Assembly: GCA_017991315.1 (NCBI GenBank)
Contig: JAGOQS010000001.1
Coordinates: forward strand, 951,001 to 1,015,000
Origin: Ferrovibrio sp.
GTDB taxonomy: Bacteria > Pseudomonadota > Alphaproteobacteria > Ferrovibrionales > Ferrovibrionaceae
Reading direction: 5' to 3'
Length of the DNA: 64,000 nucleotides
The translations under genes and the position numbers were made by a program. Each line of letters opens with the position of its first letter. Position 1 is the first letter of the stretch. The notes under the pieces were generated by a model. That model was not told the DNA's origin. It was given only the letters and a program-made list of their open reading frames with translations, and made no database searches. Shown here piece after piece: positions 48,135 through 58,328 of this stretch.

Positions 48135-49348
48135 CGGTGCCCAAGCGTGTCACCGTGCTGGGTTCCACCGGCTCGGTTGGCTGCTCCACGGTCGATCTGC
48201 TGCAGCGCGAGCCCGAGCGTTTCACCGTCGAGGCGCTGACGGCGAATGGCAATGTTGCCTTGCTGGCCGAGCAGGCGCGGCTGCTGCATGCACGGCTGGC
48301 GGTGATCGGCGACGAGACGCTGCTGCCTGAATTGCGCGCCCGGCTGGCCGGCAGCGGCATCGAAGCTGCCGGCGGTCGCCAGGCCCTGGTGGAAGCGGCA
48401 ACCCGGCCGGCCGATTGGGTGATGGCGGCGATTGTCGGTGCCGCCGGGCTGGAACCGACCCTGGCAGCGGTGCGCCGAGGCGCCATGGTCGCCCTCGCCA
48501 ACAAGGAAACCCTGGTCTGCGCCGGCGAACTGGTGATGGCCGAGGCGCAGCGCTGCGGCGCCACCATCCTGCCGGTCGATTCCGAGCACAACGCCATCTT
48601 CCAAGTCTTTGATTTCAAAGCCCCGGAGAGTGTCGACCGGATCATCCTGACGGCATCCGGCGGGCCGTTCCGCACCCTCAGCCTGGCGGAAATGCGCGAA
48701 GCCACCCCAGCCCAGGCCATCGCCCATCCAATCTGGAGCATGGGGGCGAAGATTTCGGTCGATTCCGCCACCCTGATGAACAAGGGCCTGGAACTGATCG
48801 AGGCAAGCTACCTGTTTCCGGTGCCGGAAGAGCGGATCGAGGTGCTGATCCATCCGCAATCCGTGGTGCACAGCCTGGTCGCCTATATGGATGGCTCGGT
48901 GCTGGCCCAGCTCGGTACGCCGGACATGCGCACGCCGATTGCCTTCACGCTCGCCTGGCCGTCGCGGATGGCGGCTCCAGCGGCCCGTCTGGACCTTGCG
49001 GCCATAGCCAAACTGACCTTTGAAGTCCCTGATTCCGCACGCTTTCCGGCACTCAATCTGGCCCGGCGAGCCTTGCAAAGCGGGGGGGCGGCGCCTACTA
49101 TCCTGAATGCTGCCAACGAAGTGGCGGTGGAAGCTTTTTTGAGCGGCAGGATCGGCTTCCTGGATATTGCGCGGATTGTCGAGCAGACATTGGCCCGGGT
49201 GAACCGCAGGGTGCTTGGTGATCTGGAGGCCGTGCGGGATGCGGATCAGTCAGCGCGCCGCTACGCGCTTCAGGTGATCGACCCGCTGACCGACGACCGC
49301 GTCGGCAATGTGCATAAGCTGGCGCGGCGGCCGCGCGGCGAGGCTTGA
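48131..49348 (+). CDS. dxr: 1-deoxy-D-xylulose 5-phosphate reductoisomerase
   Basis: A 405-residue NADPH enzyme for the second step of the MEP isoprenoid pathway. [14 protein letters not shown] near residues 11-24 binds NADPH. The metal ligands are in DSEHNAIFQ (D150 and E152, the same numbers as in E. coli). The flexible loop region is [20 protein letters not shown] near 198-217. Translationally coupled to cdsA. It feeds the uppS product line two genes upstream. Confidence 0.96.
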   Translation: MTVPKRVTVLGSTGSVGCSTVDLLQREPERFTVEALTANGNVALLAEQARLLHARLAVIGDETLLPELRARLAGSGIEAAGGRQALVEAATRPADWVMAAIVGAAGLEPTLAAVRRGAMVALANKETLVCAGELVMAEAQRCGATILPVDSEHNAIFQVFDFKAPESVDRIILTASGGPFRTLSLAEMREATPAQAIAHPIWSMGAKISVDSATLMNKGLELIEASYLFPVPEERIEVLIHPQSVVHSLVAYMDGSVLAQLGTPDMRTPIAFTLAWPSRMAAPAARLDLAAIAKLTFEVPDSARFPALNLARRALQSGGAAPTILNAANEVAVEAFLSGRIGFLDIARIVEQTLARVNRRVLGDLEAVRDADQSARRYALQVIDPLTDDRVGNVHKLARRPRGEA

Positions 49349-49372
49349 GTTCAGAGCAGGGCATTAGGCAGC

Positions 49373-50515
49373 ATGGATTTCATTCTCGGTCTGGCCGGCT
49401 ACATCATCCCCTTCGTGGTGGTGCTGACCATCATCGTGTTTGTGCATGAGCTGGGCCATTTCTGGGTGGCGCGGCGCTGTGGCGTGCGGGTGGAGGTGTT
49501 CTCCATCGGCTTCGGCCCGGAGCTGTTCGGCTGGAATGACCGCCATGGCACGCGCTGGAAATTTGCCGCCGTGCCGCTTGGCGGCTATGTGAAATTCTTC
49601 GGCGATGCCGATGCCACCTCCAGCGGCACCGATCAGGCGACGGTCGACACCATGAGCGCGGCTGACCGCGCGGTGTCGTTCCACCACAAGCGCCTTCCGC
49701 AGCGCGCCGCCATCGTCGCAGCCGGACCGGTGGCCAATTTCCTGTTCGCCATCGTGATCTATGCCGGCCTGTTCAGCCTGGTCGGCCAGCCCTACACCCC
49801 ACCGGTGATCGGCGGCGTGGTGGCTGGCAGTGCGGCGGAGGCCGGCGGCCTCAAGCCCGGCGACCGCATCGTCACGGTCGATGGCAGCCCGGTGCAGCGG
49901 TTCGAGGAACTGCGGACCTATGTTGCGCTGCGCGCCGAAACGCCGATCCGCCTGGCTGTGTTGCGCGATGGCGCCGAGATCACCCTGACCCTGGTGCCGC
50001 GCCGCGTCGATGTGCCGGATGGCTTTGGCGGTACCCAGAAGCTTGGCCAGGTCGGCATCCAGTCCGCTGGCGCCATGGAATTCGTTCGTCACGGCCCGGC
50101 CATGGCGATTGTGCAGGCGGTGCGCCAGATCGGCACCGAGATCAACACCACCTTCACCTATCTCGGCCGCATCATCAAAGGCAAGGAATCGGGCGACCAG
50201 CTTTCCGGCCCGCTCGGTATCGCCAAGATGTCGGGCGATATCGCCAAGAGCGGCTGGCTGGCCCTGGTGTCGCTGATGGCGACCCTGTCGGTTGCCATCG
50301 GCCTGATCAACCTGTTCCCGGTGCCGATGCTGGATGGCGGCCATCTGCTGTTCTACGCCGTGGAAGCCGTGCGCGGCCGGCCATTGGGTGAGCGGGCGCA
50401 GGAGTATGGTTTCCGGGTCGGCTTCGCCCTGGTGCTGTCGCTGTTCCTGTTCGCCACCTGGAACGATTTGAATCGCCTGCCGGTTTTTAATTTCATCGCT
50501 GGGCTTTTTTCCTGA
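49373..50515 (+). CDS. rseP: site-2 protease RseP
   Basis: A 380-residue membrane zinc protease that cleaves membrane-bound anti-sigma factors and leftover signal peptides. The zinc motif HELGH is at residues 25-29 in the first membrane helix, and the third ligand is in NLFPVPMLDGGHLLFY near 314-329. One PDZ domain is clear (VAGSAAEAGGLKPGDRIVTVDG near 147-168); E. coli RseP has two. Encoded between dxr and bamA as is usual. Confidence 0.94.
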   Translation: MDFILGLAGYIIPFVVVLTIIVFVHELGHFWVARRCGVRVEVFSIGFGPELFGWNDRHGTRWKFAAVPLGGYVKFFGDADATSSGTDQATVDTMSAADRAVSFHHKRLPQRAAIVAAGPVANFLFAIVIYAGLFSLVGQPYTPPVIGGVVAGSAAEAGGLKPGDRIVTVDGSPVQRFEELRTYVALRAETPIRLAVLRDGAEITLTLVPRRVDVPDGFGGTQKLGQVGIQSAGAMEFVRHGPAMAIVQAVRQIGTEINTTFTYLGRIIKGKESGDQLSGPLGIAKMSGDIAKSGWLALVSLMATLSVAIGLINLFPVPMLDGGHLLFYAVEAVRGRPLGERAQEYGFRVGFALVLSLFLFATWNDLNRLPVFNFIAGLFS

Positions 50516-50565
50516 AAACGGGTATGTGGAAACGGCCAGAGCGAGCGATGGAGGCGGGGGTTAAC

Positions 50566-52902
50566 ATGGCCAGGAATTGCCTTAGCAAGGCAGCCCGCGG
50601 GCGCCTTTTGCCGGCAATCGCCGTTGCTCTCGCCTTGGCGGTGACCGGCTTCGCCCAGGCGCAGCAGCGCCCGCCCCAGCCAGGATTGGCCGGCCCGATC
50701 CAGGCTCCGTCGCTGATCATGCGCGATGTGGTGGTCGAGGGTAACCAGCGCATCGAAGCCTCGACGATCCAGAGCTACCTCACCGCCCAGCCGGGTGAGG
50801 CCTTCACCGAGGAGCAGGCCGACCGTTCGCTCAAGGCCTTGTTTGCCACCGGCCTGTTCTCCGATGTGAACCTGCGCATGCAGGGGGCCACGCTGATCGT
50901 GCGCGTGACAGAAAACCCGGTGATCAACCGCGTGGTTTTCGAAGGCAATCGTCGCATGAACGACGATCAGCTCAACAAGGAACTGACACTCAAGGCGCGC
51001 CAAGTCTATACCCGCGCCAAAGTGCAGGCTGACACCCAGCGTATCCAGCAGATCTACCGCCGGTCGGGCCGTTTTGCTGCCACGGTCGAGCCGAAGGTGA
51101 TCCAGCTACCGCAGAACCGCGTCGATCTGGTGTTCGAGATCAGTGAAGGCCCGGTCACCACGATCAGCCGCATTCGTTTCATCGGCAATCGTGCTTTCAG
51201 CGACAGTCGCTTGCGCGAAACCATCCAGACCAAGGAATCGGTCTGGTGGCGTTTCCTTTCGTCGGATGACAATTACGATCCTGACCGCGTCACTTTCGAC
51301 CGCGAGAAGCTGCGCAAATATTACCTCAGCAAGGGTTTCGCCGATTTCCGTGTCACCAATGCGGTGGCGGAACTGTCGCCGAACCGCGAGAATTTCTTCA
51401 TCACCTTCACCTTGGATGAAGGCGATCGCTACAAGGTCGGCAAGATCGACCTGACCAGCGAATTGAAGAATGTCGACCCGCAGAGCCTGCGCAAGCTGAT
51501 CGAGATGACCAGCGGTGACTGGTATAATGCCGATCTGGTCGAAAAGAACGTACAGAAGTTGACCAGCGAGCTTGGCCGCCTTGGTTATGCATTTGTCGAT
51601 GTCCGCCCCGAAGTGCAGAAGAACCGCGAGAAGCACAGCATCGACGTTACCTTCGTGATCGGCGAGAGCCCGCGGGTCTATGTCGAGCGCATCGACGTGG
51701 TTGGCAATGTGCGCACGCTCGACAAGGTGATCCGACGGGAATTCCGCCTGGTGGAAGGCGACGCCTTTAACTCGGCCAAGCTGCGCCGCACCCGCACCCG
51801 CGTCCGCGCCCTGAACTTCTTCGACAAGGCCGAGATCAGCGAGAGCAAGGGCAGCGCGCCCGACAAGGTGATCCTCACGGCTGAAGTGCAGGAACGTTCG
51901 ACGGGCGAATTGTCCTTCGGTGTCGGCTACTCGACGGCGGAAGCGGTGATCGGCGACGTTTCAATCCGCGAACGCAACCTGCTCGGCCGTGGCCAGGATC
52001 TGCGTCTTGGTTTCAGTCTCTCTACCCGCCGCCAGCAGGTCGACCTCGGCTTCACCGAGCCGTATTTCCTCGACCGCGAATTGGCGGCGGGTTTCGACCT
52101 CTTGCGCCGCCGTACCGATCTCGTGCGCCGCAGCGGCTTCACGCAGACCACCACCAGTGGCACGGTCCGCGCCGGCTTCCCGATCACGGAATACCTGGAT
52201 GATCAGGTATTCTACCGCCTGCGCCTGGATGAGATCGACGATGTCGATCTGACGCAGTCGCGCTTCATCCGGGGTGAGCAGGGCAGCTACACGACCTCGT
52301 CCATCGGCAACTCGCTGATCTACGACCGCCGTGATGACAAGATCGAGCCGACCAGCGGCTATATCATCAAGCTGAGCCAGGAACTCGCTGGTTTGGGCGG
52401 TACGGAGCGGTTTTTCCGCAATACGCTGCAGGGCGGTCATTATTTCGGTATCACGGATGATGTGGTATTCTCGCTGTCGGGCGAAACTGGCCAGATACAT
52501 GCTTTCGGCGAGCGTCTCCGTCTCCCCAACCGTTTTTTCATCGGCGGTGATACCTTCCGTGGCTTCGCCACCGGTGGTGTTGGCCCGCGCGAAGTTGTGA
52601 ACAATAAGGCGATCGGTGCGCAGTACTATTACATTGGTACTGCCGAACTCACGTTCCCGCTTGGCCTGCCGAACGATTTTGGTATCAAGGGGCGCCTGTT
52701 CACCGATGCTGGTTCTGCATGGCATTCCAATGAATCCGGCGCTGACGTGCGCGATGTGAATAGCCTGCGTCTTTCGGTTGGTACGGGTGTATCGTGGAAG
52801 TCTCCCTTTGGTCTGATCCGCCTTGATATCGGCATTCCGCTGATCAAGGAGGATTTCGACGAGAAGGAAATCTTCCGTGTCAACTTCGGCTCTCGTTTCT
52901 AG
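50566..52902 (+). CDS. bamA: outer membrane protein assembly factor BamA
   Basis: A 778-residue Omp85 protein that inserts beta-barrel proteins into the outer membrane. A signal peptide ends at FAQAQ near residue 33. Five POTRA domains follow to about 365 (the second starts PVINRVVFEGNRRMNDDQL), then the barrel. The loop-6 motif, VRGF-like, reads FRGFATGGVGPRE near 670, and the protein ends in aromatic phenylalanine (VNFGSRF), the C-terminal beta-signal. ATG 50566 is chosen because GGAGGCGGGGG lies upstream; ATG 50524 and 50548 are alternatives. Confidence 0.95.
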   Translation: MARNCLSKAARGRLLPAIAVALALAVTGFAQAQQRPPQPGLAGPIQAPSLIMRDVVVEGNQRIEASTIQSYLTAQPGEAFTEEQADRSLKALFATGLFSDVNLRMQGATLIVRVTENPVINRVVFEGNRRMNDDQLNKELTLKARQVYTRAKVQADTQRIQQIYRRSGRFAATVEPKVIQLPQNRVDLVFEISEGPVTTISRIRFIGNRAFSDSRLRETIQTKESVWWRFLSSDDNYDPDRVTFDREKLRKYYLSKGFADFRVTNAVAELSPNRENFFITFTLDEGDRYKVGKIDLTSELKNVDPQSLRKLIEMTSGDWYNADLVEKNVQKLTSELGRLGYAFVDVRPEVQKNREKHSIDVTFVIGESPRVYVERIDVVGNVRTLDKVIRREFRLVEGDAFNSAKLRRTRTRVRALNFFDKAEISESKGSAPDKVILTAEVQERSTGELSFGVGYSTAEAVIGDVSIRERNLLGRGQDLRLGFSLSTRRQQVDLGFTEPYFLDRELAAGFDLLRRRTDLVRRSGFTQTTTSGTVRAGFPITEYLDDQVFYRLRLDEIDDVDLTQSRFIRGEQGSYTTSSIGNSLIYDRRDDKIEPTSGYIIKLSQELAGLGGTERFFRNTLQGGHYFGITDDVVFSLSGETGQIHAFGERLRLPNRFFIGGDTFRGFATGGVGPREVVNNKAIGAQYYYIGTAELTFPLGLPNDFGIKGRLFTDAGSAWHSNESGADVRDVNSLRLSVGTGVSWKSPFGLIRLDIGIPLIKEDFDEKEIFRVNFGSRF

Positions 52903-52930
52903 AGAGCCTCAGCTAACAAGGTCTAGTCCA

Positions 52931-53500
52931 ATGCTTCGCCTTAGCCGTTTCCTCGCTCTTTGCATTGCCGCTGCTGCGATGGTGCTGCCGGGTGTTGCCT
53001 TGGCGCAGGCCGCCAAGATTCCGCCGGCGGTGATTGCCGTGATTGACGCGCAGCGGATCAACCGCGATGCCCAGGCACTCAAGGCCGCTCGCCAGCAGCT
53101 TGAGCAGTTCCGCTTCAACTTCCAGTCCGAGATCGTGAAGGAAGAAGAGAAGCTGCGTCAGGAAGATCAGGAACTGGCTCGCCAGCGCGCTGTGCTGACC
53201 CCGGAAGTGTTCGAGCAACGCCGTCAGGCGTTTCAGGCCAAGGTGATTGACCTGCAGAAGCGTATCCAGGAGCGCTCGCAGTCGCTGGACAGGATGCTGG
53301 CCGGCGTGCGCGATCAGGTGACGCAGGAAGTGGTCAATATCATGAAGCAGCTCAGCACCGAGCGCGGCTTCAACATGGTGATTGATCGGGCCCAGCTTCA
53401 GATGCCAGTGACCGATCAGTTTGAGATCACCAACGAGGTGCTGAAGCGTCTCGACCAGCGTCTGCCCTCGGTGAAGGTGACGCTTCCCGGCAACCCGTAA
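52931..53500 (+). CDS. skp: OmpH/Skp family periplasmic chaperone
   Basis: A 189-residue chaperone that holds unfolded outer-membrane proteins. Signal peptide with cleavage after ALA near residue 26. The mature part opens AVIDAQRINRDAQALK and is a long charged coiled coil (near 60-135, KEEEKLRQEDQELARQR), the two tentacle arms of Skp. The tail has the OmpH pattern GFNMVIDRAQLQMPV. ATG 52931 gives the signal peptide; the longer frame upstream overlaps bamA. Position after bamA supports the call. Confidence 0.9.
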   Translation: MLRLSRFLALCIAAAAMVLPGVALAQAAKIPPAVIAVIDAQRINRDAQALKAARQQLEQFRFNFQSEIVKEEEKLRQEDQELARQRAVLTPEVFEQRRQAFQAKVIDLQKRIQERSQSLDRMLAGVRDQVTQEVVNIMKQLSTERGFNMVIDRAQLQMPVTDQFEITNEVLKRLDQRLPSVKVTLPGNP

Positions 53501-53515
53501 CGGGCTGCGCGGGGC

Positions 53516-54547
53516 ATGGCTGATCCGCGCTTCTTCGACAGGGCCGGCCCGTTTAGCCTCGGCACCATCGCCGAGCGTATAGGGGCGAAGCTGACCGATC
53601 CGGCCCAGGCCGGGATCATGATCAGTGACCTGGCCGCCTTGGACCAGGCCGGTCCTGGCCAGCTAACCTTCCTCGATAATCCGAAATATGTCCCGGCTTT
53701 TGCCGCGACCAAGGCAGCGGCCTGCATCGTGGCCGAAAAGCATGCCGACAAGGCGCCGGCCGGCGTGGCCCTGCTGCTGACACCAACGCCGTATCACGGC
53801 TATGCCCGCGCGGCACAGCTTTTCTATCCGCAGCCGGCACCCGTTCCCGGCATCGACTCCAGCGCGGTGGTTGATCCGTCGGCCAAGATCGGTGCGGGCG
53901 TGGCGATTGGACCGCGCGTGGTGGTGGAAGCCGGAGCCGAGATCGGCGCCGGCAGCAGCATCGGTGCCGGCAGCGTGGTCGGCCGTGGCGTCGTGCTTGG
54001 CGAACAATGCCGCATTGGCGCGCTGGTGACGCTCAGCCACTGTTTGGTCGGCAACCGTGTCACGCTGCATGTCGGCGCCCGTATCGGCCAGGATGGTTTC
54101 GGTTTCGCGCCGCATCCTTCAGGCCATGTGAAGGTGCCACAGCTAGGCCGTGTACTGATCGGCGATGACTGCGATATTGGTGCCAATACCTGCATAGACC
54201 GTGGTGCCGGCCCGGATACGGTGATCGGCCCTGGCTGCTGGATTGATAATCTGGTGCAAATCGGGCACAACGTGACCCTCGGTCGCGGCTGCATCATCAT
54301 TGCCCAGGCCGGTATTGCGGGGTCGTCGCAGCTTGGCGATTTTGCGATTTTGGCGGCGCAGGGTGGCGTGGCCGGTCATCTCAAGATTGGCGCCGGTGCG
54401 CGCGTGGCTGCCCAGGCTGGTGTGATGACCGATATTCCGCCTGGTGCATCTTTTGCTGGTTCGCCGGCTAGTCCGGCCAGGGAATTTTTCCGCGAGGTGG
54501 CAACATTGCGCCGCCTGGCGAAGGAGAGAGGCAAGGACAATGAGTGA
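53516..54547 (+). CDS. lpxD: UDP-3-O-acylglucosamine N-acyltransferase
   Basis: A 343-residue left-handed beta-helix enzyme for the third step of lipid A synthesis. The uridine-binding N-terminal domain has [13 protein letters not shown] near residues 48-60. Hexapeptide repeats run from about 118 to 320. The catalytic histidine is in NLVQIGHNV near 251, and [19 protein letters not shown] near 193-211 is the signature loop. Its stop overlaps fabZ by eight bases. Confidence 0.96.
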   Translation: MADPRFFDRAGPFSLGTIAERIGAKLTDPAQAGIMISDLAALDQAGPGQLTFLDNPKYVPAFAATKAAACIVAEKHADKAPAGVALLLTPTPYHGYARAAQLFYPQPAPVPGIDSSAVVDPSAKIGAGVAIGPRVVVEAGAEIGAGSSIGAGSVVGRGVVLGEQCRIGALVTLSHCLVGNRVTLHVGARIGQDGFGFAPHPSGHVKVPQLGRVLIGDDCDIGANTCIDRGAGPDTVIGPGCWIDNLVQIGHNVTLGRGCIIIAQAGIAGSSQLGDFAILAAQGGVAGHLKIGAGARVAAQAGVMTDIPPGASFAGSPASPAREFFREVATLRRLAKERGKDNE

Positions 54548-55007
54548 GACCCCGGCGGCCACCGCCATGACCAGTGTCGATATCCTGCGCATCATGGAGA
54601 TGATTCCGCATCGCTATCCGATGCTGCTGGTCGACAAAGTGGTGGAGATGAAGCCGCGCGAGAGCGCCATCGGCATCAAGAATGTCACCATCAATGAACC
54701 GTATTTTACCGGCCACTTCCCGACCCAGCCGGTGATGCCGGGCGTGATGATCGTGGAAAGCATGGCGCAGACTGCCGCCATCCTGGTGGTGCATTCGCTG
54801 GGCAAGGAGTCGGAAGGCAAGCTGGTCTATTTCATGACCATCGATGAGGCGCGTTTCCGCAAGCCGGTGGGGCCGGGCGACCAGATGCATATTCATGTCA
54901 CCTGTCTCAAGCAGCGCGGCCCAGTGTGGAAATTCCGCGGCGAAGCCAAAGTGGATGGCAAGCTCACCGCAGAGGCGGTGTTCTCGGCCATGATCATGGA
55001 CAAGTGA
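54540..55007 (+). CDS. fabZ: (3R)-hydroxyacyl-ACP dehydratase FabZ
   Basis: A 155-residue hotdog-fold dehydratase of fatty acid elongation. The catalytic histidine is in [15 protein letters not shown] near residue 59 and the glutamate in [10 protein letters not shown] near 73. [11 protein letters not shown] near 23-33 is the usual start of the core. ATG 54540 overlaps the lpxD stop and follows GGAGAGAGGC. FabZ and LpxA draw on the same 3-hydroxyacyl-ACP pool, which explains the joint position. Confidence 0.96.
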   Translation: MSETPAATAMTSVDILRIMEMIPHRYPMLLVDKVVEMKPRESAIGIKNVTINEPYFTGHFPTQPVMPGVMIVESMAQTAAILVVHSLGKESEGKLVYFMTIDEARFRKPVGPGDQMHIHVTCLKQRGPVWKFRGEAKVDGKLTAEAVFSAMIMDK

Positions 55008-55810
55008 TGACCCAGATTCATCCTTCCTCTGTGGTCGAACCCGGCGCCAAGCTTGGCGCCGGCGTCAAGATCGGACCGTTCTGCACTGTCGGCGCCCAGG
55101 TCGAACTCGGCGATGGCGTGGAACTGATCAGCCATGTTGCCGTGGCGGGCATCACCACCATCGATGCCGGCACGCGCATCTTCCCCTTCGCTTCCATCGG
55201 CCACCAGCCGCAGGATCTGAAGTATCATGGCGAGCCGTCCAAGCTCACCATCGGCAAGAATAACCAGATCCGCGAAGGCGTGACGCTCAATCCCGGCACC
55301 GAAGGCGGCGGCATGCTGACCAGTGTTGGCGACAATTGCCTGCTGATGGCCGGCGTGCATGTGGCGCATGACTGCCATCTTGGCAACCATGTGATCATGG
55401 CGAACAACGCCACCCTGGCCGGCCATATCGTGGTCGGTGACTTCGCTTTCGTCGGCGGTCTCGCGGCGGTGCACCAGTTCTGCCGCATCGGCAAGCATGC
55501 CATGATCGGCGGCATGTCCGGCGTGGAGCAGGATGTGATTCCCTATGGCATGGTGATCGGCAACCGCGCGCATCTTTCGGGCCTCAACCTGGTCGGCCTC
55601 AAGCGCCGTGGTTTCGAGCGCGAAGAGATTCACAAGCTGCGTGCCGCCTATCGCATGCTGTTTGCCGACGAGGGCACGCTGGCCGAACGCATCGAGGATG
55701 TTGCGCAGCTTTTCACCGCTGTCGGCCTGGTGCAGGAAGTCGTCGACTTCACCCGCAATGCATCCTCGCGCGGCATCTGTCTGCCGCTGCCCGATGGGAC
55801 CAAAGCCTAA
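55007..55810 (+). CDS. lpxA: acyl-ACP--UDP-N-acetylglucosamine O-acyltransferase
   Basis: A 267-residue hexapeptide-repeat enzyme that starts lipid A synthesis. The beta-helix starts at HPSSVVEPGAKLGAGVKIGP and the catalytic histidine is in VAHDCHLGNHVIMANN near residue 121. GGLAAVHQFCRIGKHAMIGG near 153-172 is diagnostic, and the C-terminal helical domain follows NLVGLKRRGF. It shares its first base with the last base of the fabZ stop. Confidence 0.96.
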   Translation: MTQIHPSSVVEPGAKLGAGVKIGPFCTVGAQVELGDGVELISHVAVAGITTIDAGTRIFPFASIGHQPQDLKYHGEPSKLTIGKNNQIREGVTLNPGTEGGGMLTSVGDNCLLMAGVHVAHDCHLGNHVIMANNATLAGHIVVGDFAFVGGLAAVHQFCRIGKHAMIGGMSGVEQDVIPYGMVIGNRAHLSGLNLVGLKRRGFEREEIHKLRAAYRMLFADEGTLAERIEDVAQLFTAVGLVQEVVDFTRNASSRGICLPLPDGTKA

Positions 55811-56618
55811 ATTGGGCCTGATCGCCGGCGGCGGCCGTGTGCCGCTGCTGGTCCGTGAGGCCTGCCGCGACAGCGACCGCGCCGTGTTCATCGCAGCCCT
55901 GAATGGCTTCTGCGATGCTGAAACCGTTGCCGGTTCTGATCATGCCTGGTTCGACATGACGCAGGTCGGCAAGCTGTTCGACGGGCTGAAGGCGCAAGGC
56001 GTTGCCGAGGTGACGGTCTGCGGCCGTGTCACGCGGCCTGATTTCTCCAAATTGCTGCCGGACTGGCGCGGTGCCAAGCTGCTGCCGCGTTTCATCAAGG
56101 CCGGCCTGCAGGGCGACGATGCCGTGCTGCGTGTTGTCGTCGAGACATTCGAGGCGGAAGGCTTCCGCCTGGTCGGGGTCGATGAAGTTGTCGCCGGTCT
56201 GCTGGCGCCCGCAGGACAGTTGGGTGCGGTTGCGCCGGGCGAGGATGATTGGCGCGATATCCGCGCCGGCATTGCTGCAGCGCGCAAGCTGGGTGGCGAG
56301 GACAAGGGCCAGGCCGTTGTGGCGGCATTGGGCGAAGCAGTCGGGCTTGAAGATCAGAACGGCACCGATGCCTTGCTGCTGCGCATGGCAGCGGAACCCA
56401 AGGCGCGTGGTGGCGTGCTGGTGAAATGCCTGAAGCCGGGGCAGGAGCGGCGTGTCGACCTGCCGACCATCGGCACCGATACGGTGGCCAATGCAAAGCG
56501 CGCCGGCCTGCGCGGCATTGCCGTGGAAGCCGGTTCGGCCTTGATTGTCGACCGTCGTGCCACCATCTCTGCCGCTGATGCTGCCGGACTTTACCTGATT
56601 GGATTCCGCGATGGCTGA
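55794..56618 (+). CDS. lpxI: UDP-2,3-diacylglucosamine pyrophosphatase LpxI
   Basis: A 274-residue hydrolase that makes lipid X, the DUF1009 enzyme that replaces LpxH in alphaproteobacteria. GLIAGGGRVPLLV is near residues 8-20; the C-terminal catalytic half has GTDALLLRMA near 188-197, KCLKPGQERRVDLPTIG near 209-225 and GIAVEAGSALIVDR near 239-252. ATG 55794 overlaps lpxA by 17 bases; a TTG at 55812 after the lpxA stop is a possible shorter start. Confidence 0.93.
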   Translation: MGPKPKLGLIAGGGRVPLLVREACRDSDRAVFIAALNGFCDAETVAGSDHAWFDMTQVGKLFDGLKAQGVAEVTVCGRVTRPDFSKLLPDWRGAKLLPRFIKAGLQGDDAVLRVVVETFEAEGFRLVGVDEVVAGLLAPAGQLGAVAPGEDDWRDIRAGIAAARKLGGEDKGQAVVAALGEAVGLEDQNGTDALLLRMAAEPKARGGVLVKCLKPGQERRVDLPTIGTDTVANAKRAGLRGIAVEAGSALIVDRRATISAADAAGLYLIGFRDG

Positions 56619-57816
56619 GTTGCATATCGCCATTGTTGCGGGCGAGCCTTCCGGCGATGCATTGGGCGAAGGCCTGATCCGTGCCCTGCGCGCCACCAGC
56701 ACCGATCCGATCCGTTTCAGCGGCCTCGGCGGCGAACGCATGATGGCGGAGGGTTTCCCGAGCCTGTTCCCGATCGACGAACTGGCGGTGATGGGTTTGG
56801 TGGAAGTGCTGCCGCGCGCGCGGCAGATTCTGCGCCGGCTCAATCAGCTTGCCGCCGTGCTGCGCGCCGATCCGCCGGATGTGCTGGTGACCATCGACAG
56901 TCCGGGTTTCACGCATCGCCTGGCGAAACGTCTCGAGGGCCGCTCGTTCCCCATTGTGCATTACGTGGCGCCGACCGTGTGGGCCTGGCGCCCGGGCCGG
57001 GCCAGGAAGCTTGCCGCGCTGGTCGATCACCTGCTGGCTTTGCTGCCCTTCGAGCCGCCGTATTTCGAACGCGAAGGATTGGCCACCACTTTCATCGGGC
57101 ATCCGGCGGTGGAGACGATTTCCACGGCGCGAGCCCAGGCGGCGCGCGAAGCGGAGGAGGGGCGGAGCTTCCGCCAGCGGTACAATATTCCCGCCGATGC
57201 GCCGCTGCTGGCGATGCTGCCGGGCAGCCGGCGTGGCGAGGTGGCGAAATTGCTGCCGGTTTTCTCGGCCGCCATCGCCAAGCTTGCCGAGCGTCAGCCG
57301 CGCATGCGGGTGGTGATCCCGACAGTGCCGAATGTGGCATCCATGGTGCTGAACACCTTGCCGAACCTGGCGTTGCCGGCGCAGGTGGTGTCAGCACCGG
57401 CCGAGCGCTATCAGGCGATGCTCGCCGCCGATCTCGCCTTGGCTGCTTCCGGCACCGCCACCTTGGAACTCGGCCTTGCCGATACACCCACCGTGCTGGC
57501 CTATCGCGTCAACCGCATCACGGCTGCCATCGTGCGCCGGCTGGTGCGGGTGCCGCATGCCGGTCTGGTGAACATTCTGGAAGGCCGCGAAGTGATGCCG
57601 GAATTCCTGCAGGAGCGCTGCAAGCCGGATCTGCTCGCCGCTGCCCTGGCGCAGCTTGCCGAAGACCCTGCGGTGCGCCAGATGCAGTTGGATGCCTGCC
57701 GCCGCGTGGCGATGCAACTTGGTACCGGCCAATCGCCGCGCCCGAGCGAGCGTGCCGCCCAGGCCGTGCTGAAGGTTGCTGCCGGCGGCCGCAGGCTTTT
57801 AAATGCCCCTCAGTAA
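56611..57816 (+). CDS. lpxB: lipid A disaccharide synthase
   Basis: A 401-residue family GT19 glycosyltransferase that joins lipid X to UDP-diacylglucosamine. The start IAIVAGEPSGDALGEGLI, the segment VHYVAPTVWAWRPGRARKLA near 116-135 and the nucleotide-binding LLAMLPGSRRGEVAKLLPVF near 203-222 are typical; the acceptor site LAASGTATLELGLADTP is near 277-293. ATG 56611 overlaps lpxI by eight bases. Last gene of the lipid A set. Confidence 0.96.
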   Translation: MAELHIAIVAGEPSGDALGEGLIRALRATSTDPIRFSGLGGERMMAEGFPSLFPIDELAVMGLVEVLPRARQILRRLNQLAAVLRADPPDVLVTIDSPGFTHRLAKRLEGRSFPIVHYVAPTVWAWRPGRARKLAALVDHLLALLPFEPPYFEREGLATTFIGHPAVETISTARAQAAREAEEGRSFRQRYNIPADAPLLAMLPGSRRGEVAKLLPVFSAAIAKLAERQPRMRVVIPTVPNVASMVLNTLPNLALPAQVVSAPAERYQAMLAADLALAASGTATLELGLADTPTVLAYRVNRITAAIVRRLVRVPHAGLVNILEGREVMPEFLQERCKPDLLAAALAQLAEDPAVRQMQLDACRRVAMQLGTGQSPRPSERAAQAVLKVAAGGRRLLNAPQ

Positions 57817-57854
57817 TGCGCTGAAGCACGCGCCGACGTTCAAGGAGTAGCCCC

Positions 57855-58259
57855 ATGACCGACACGCCTTTCCGCCTGCTGCACACCATGCTGCGCGTCT
57901 TCGACCTGGAGAAGTCGCTCGACTTCTATGTCAACAAGATGGGCATGCAGTTGCTGCGCAAGAAGGATTATCCGACCGGCGAATTCACCCTGGCCTTTGT
58001 CGGCTATGGCAACGAGGATGCGCAGGCGGTGATCGAGCTGACGCATAACTGGGGCCAGAAGGAGCCTTACAGCATCGGCAGCGGCTATGGCCATATCGCC
58101 TTTGGCGTGCCCGATATCTATGGCCTGTGCGAGAAGCTCGCCGCCAATGGCGTGAAGATCACCCGGCCGCCCGGCCCGATGAAGCATGGCGGCAGCGTCA
58201 TTGCCTTCCTGGAAGACCCGGACGGCTACAAGATCGAGCTGATCGAGCGCGCCGCCTGA
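57855..58259 (+). CDS. gloA: lactoylglutathione lyase (glyoxalase I)
   Basis: A 134-residue vicinal-oxygen-chelate enzyme that turns the methylglyoxal-glutathione adduct into lactoylglutathione. The four metal ligands of GloA are present: H10 (LLHTMLRV), a glutamate near 61 (VIELTHNWG), a histidine near 79 (GYGHIAFGV) and a glutamate near 127 (YKIELIERA). NKMGMQLLRKKDYP is a family signature. ATG 57855 follows CAAGGAG. It ends at a strong bidirectional terminator. Confidence 0.94.
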   Translation: MTDTPFRLLHTMLRVFDLEKSLDFYVNKMGMQLLRKKDYPTGEFTLAFVGYGNEDAQAVIELTHNWGQKEPYSIGSGYGHIAFGVPDIYGLCEKLAANGVKITRPPGPMKHGGSVIAFLEDPDGYKIELIERAA

Positions 58260-58270
58260 GGGCTCTAGAA

Positions 58271-58312
58271 AACAAAAAAAAGGCCCGGTATGAACCGGGC
58301 CTTTTTTTTGTT
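58271..58312. terminator. bidirectional intrinsic terminator
   Basis: A perfect 19-bp stem (58271-58289 with 58294-58312) over the loop ATGA: A-rich arm, GGCCCGGT core, ACCGGGCC and eight Ts. It ends gloA on the plus strand and the small minus-strand gene that runs toward it. Confidence 0.95.
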
Positions 58313-58328
58313 GGTATGAACCTCCGCG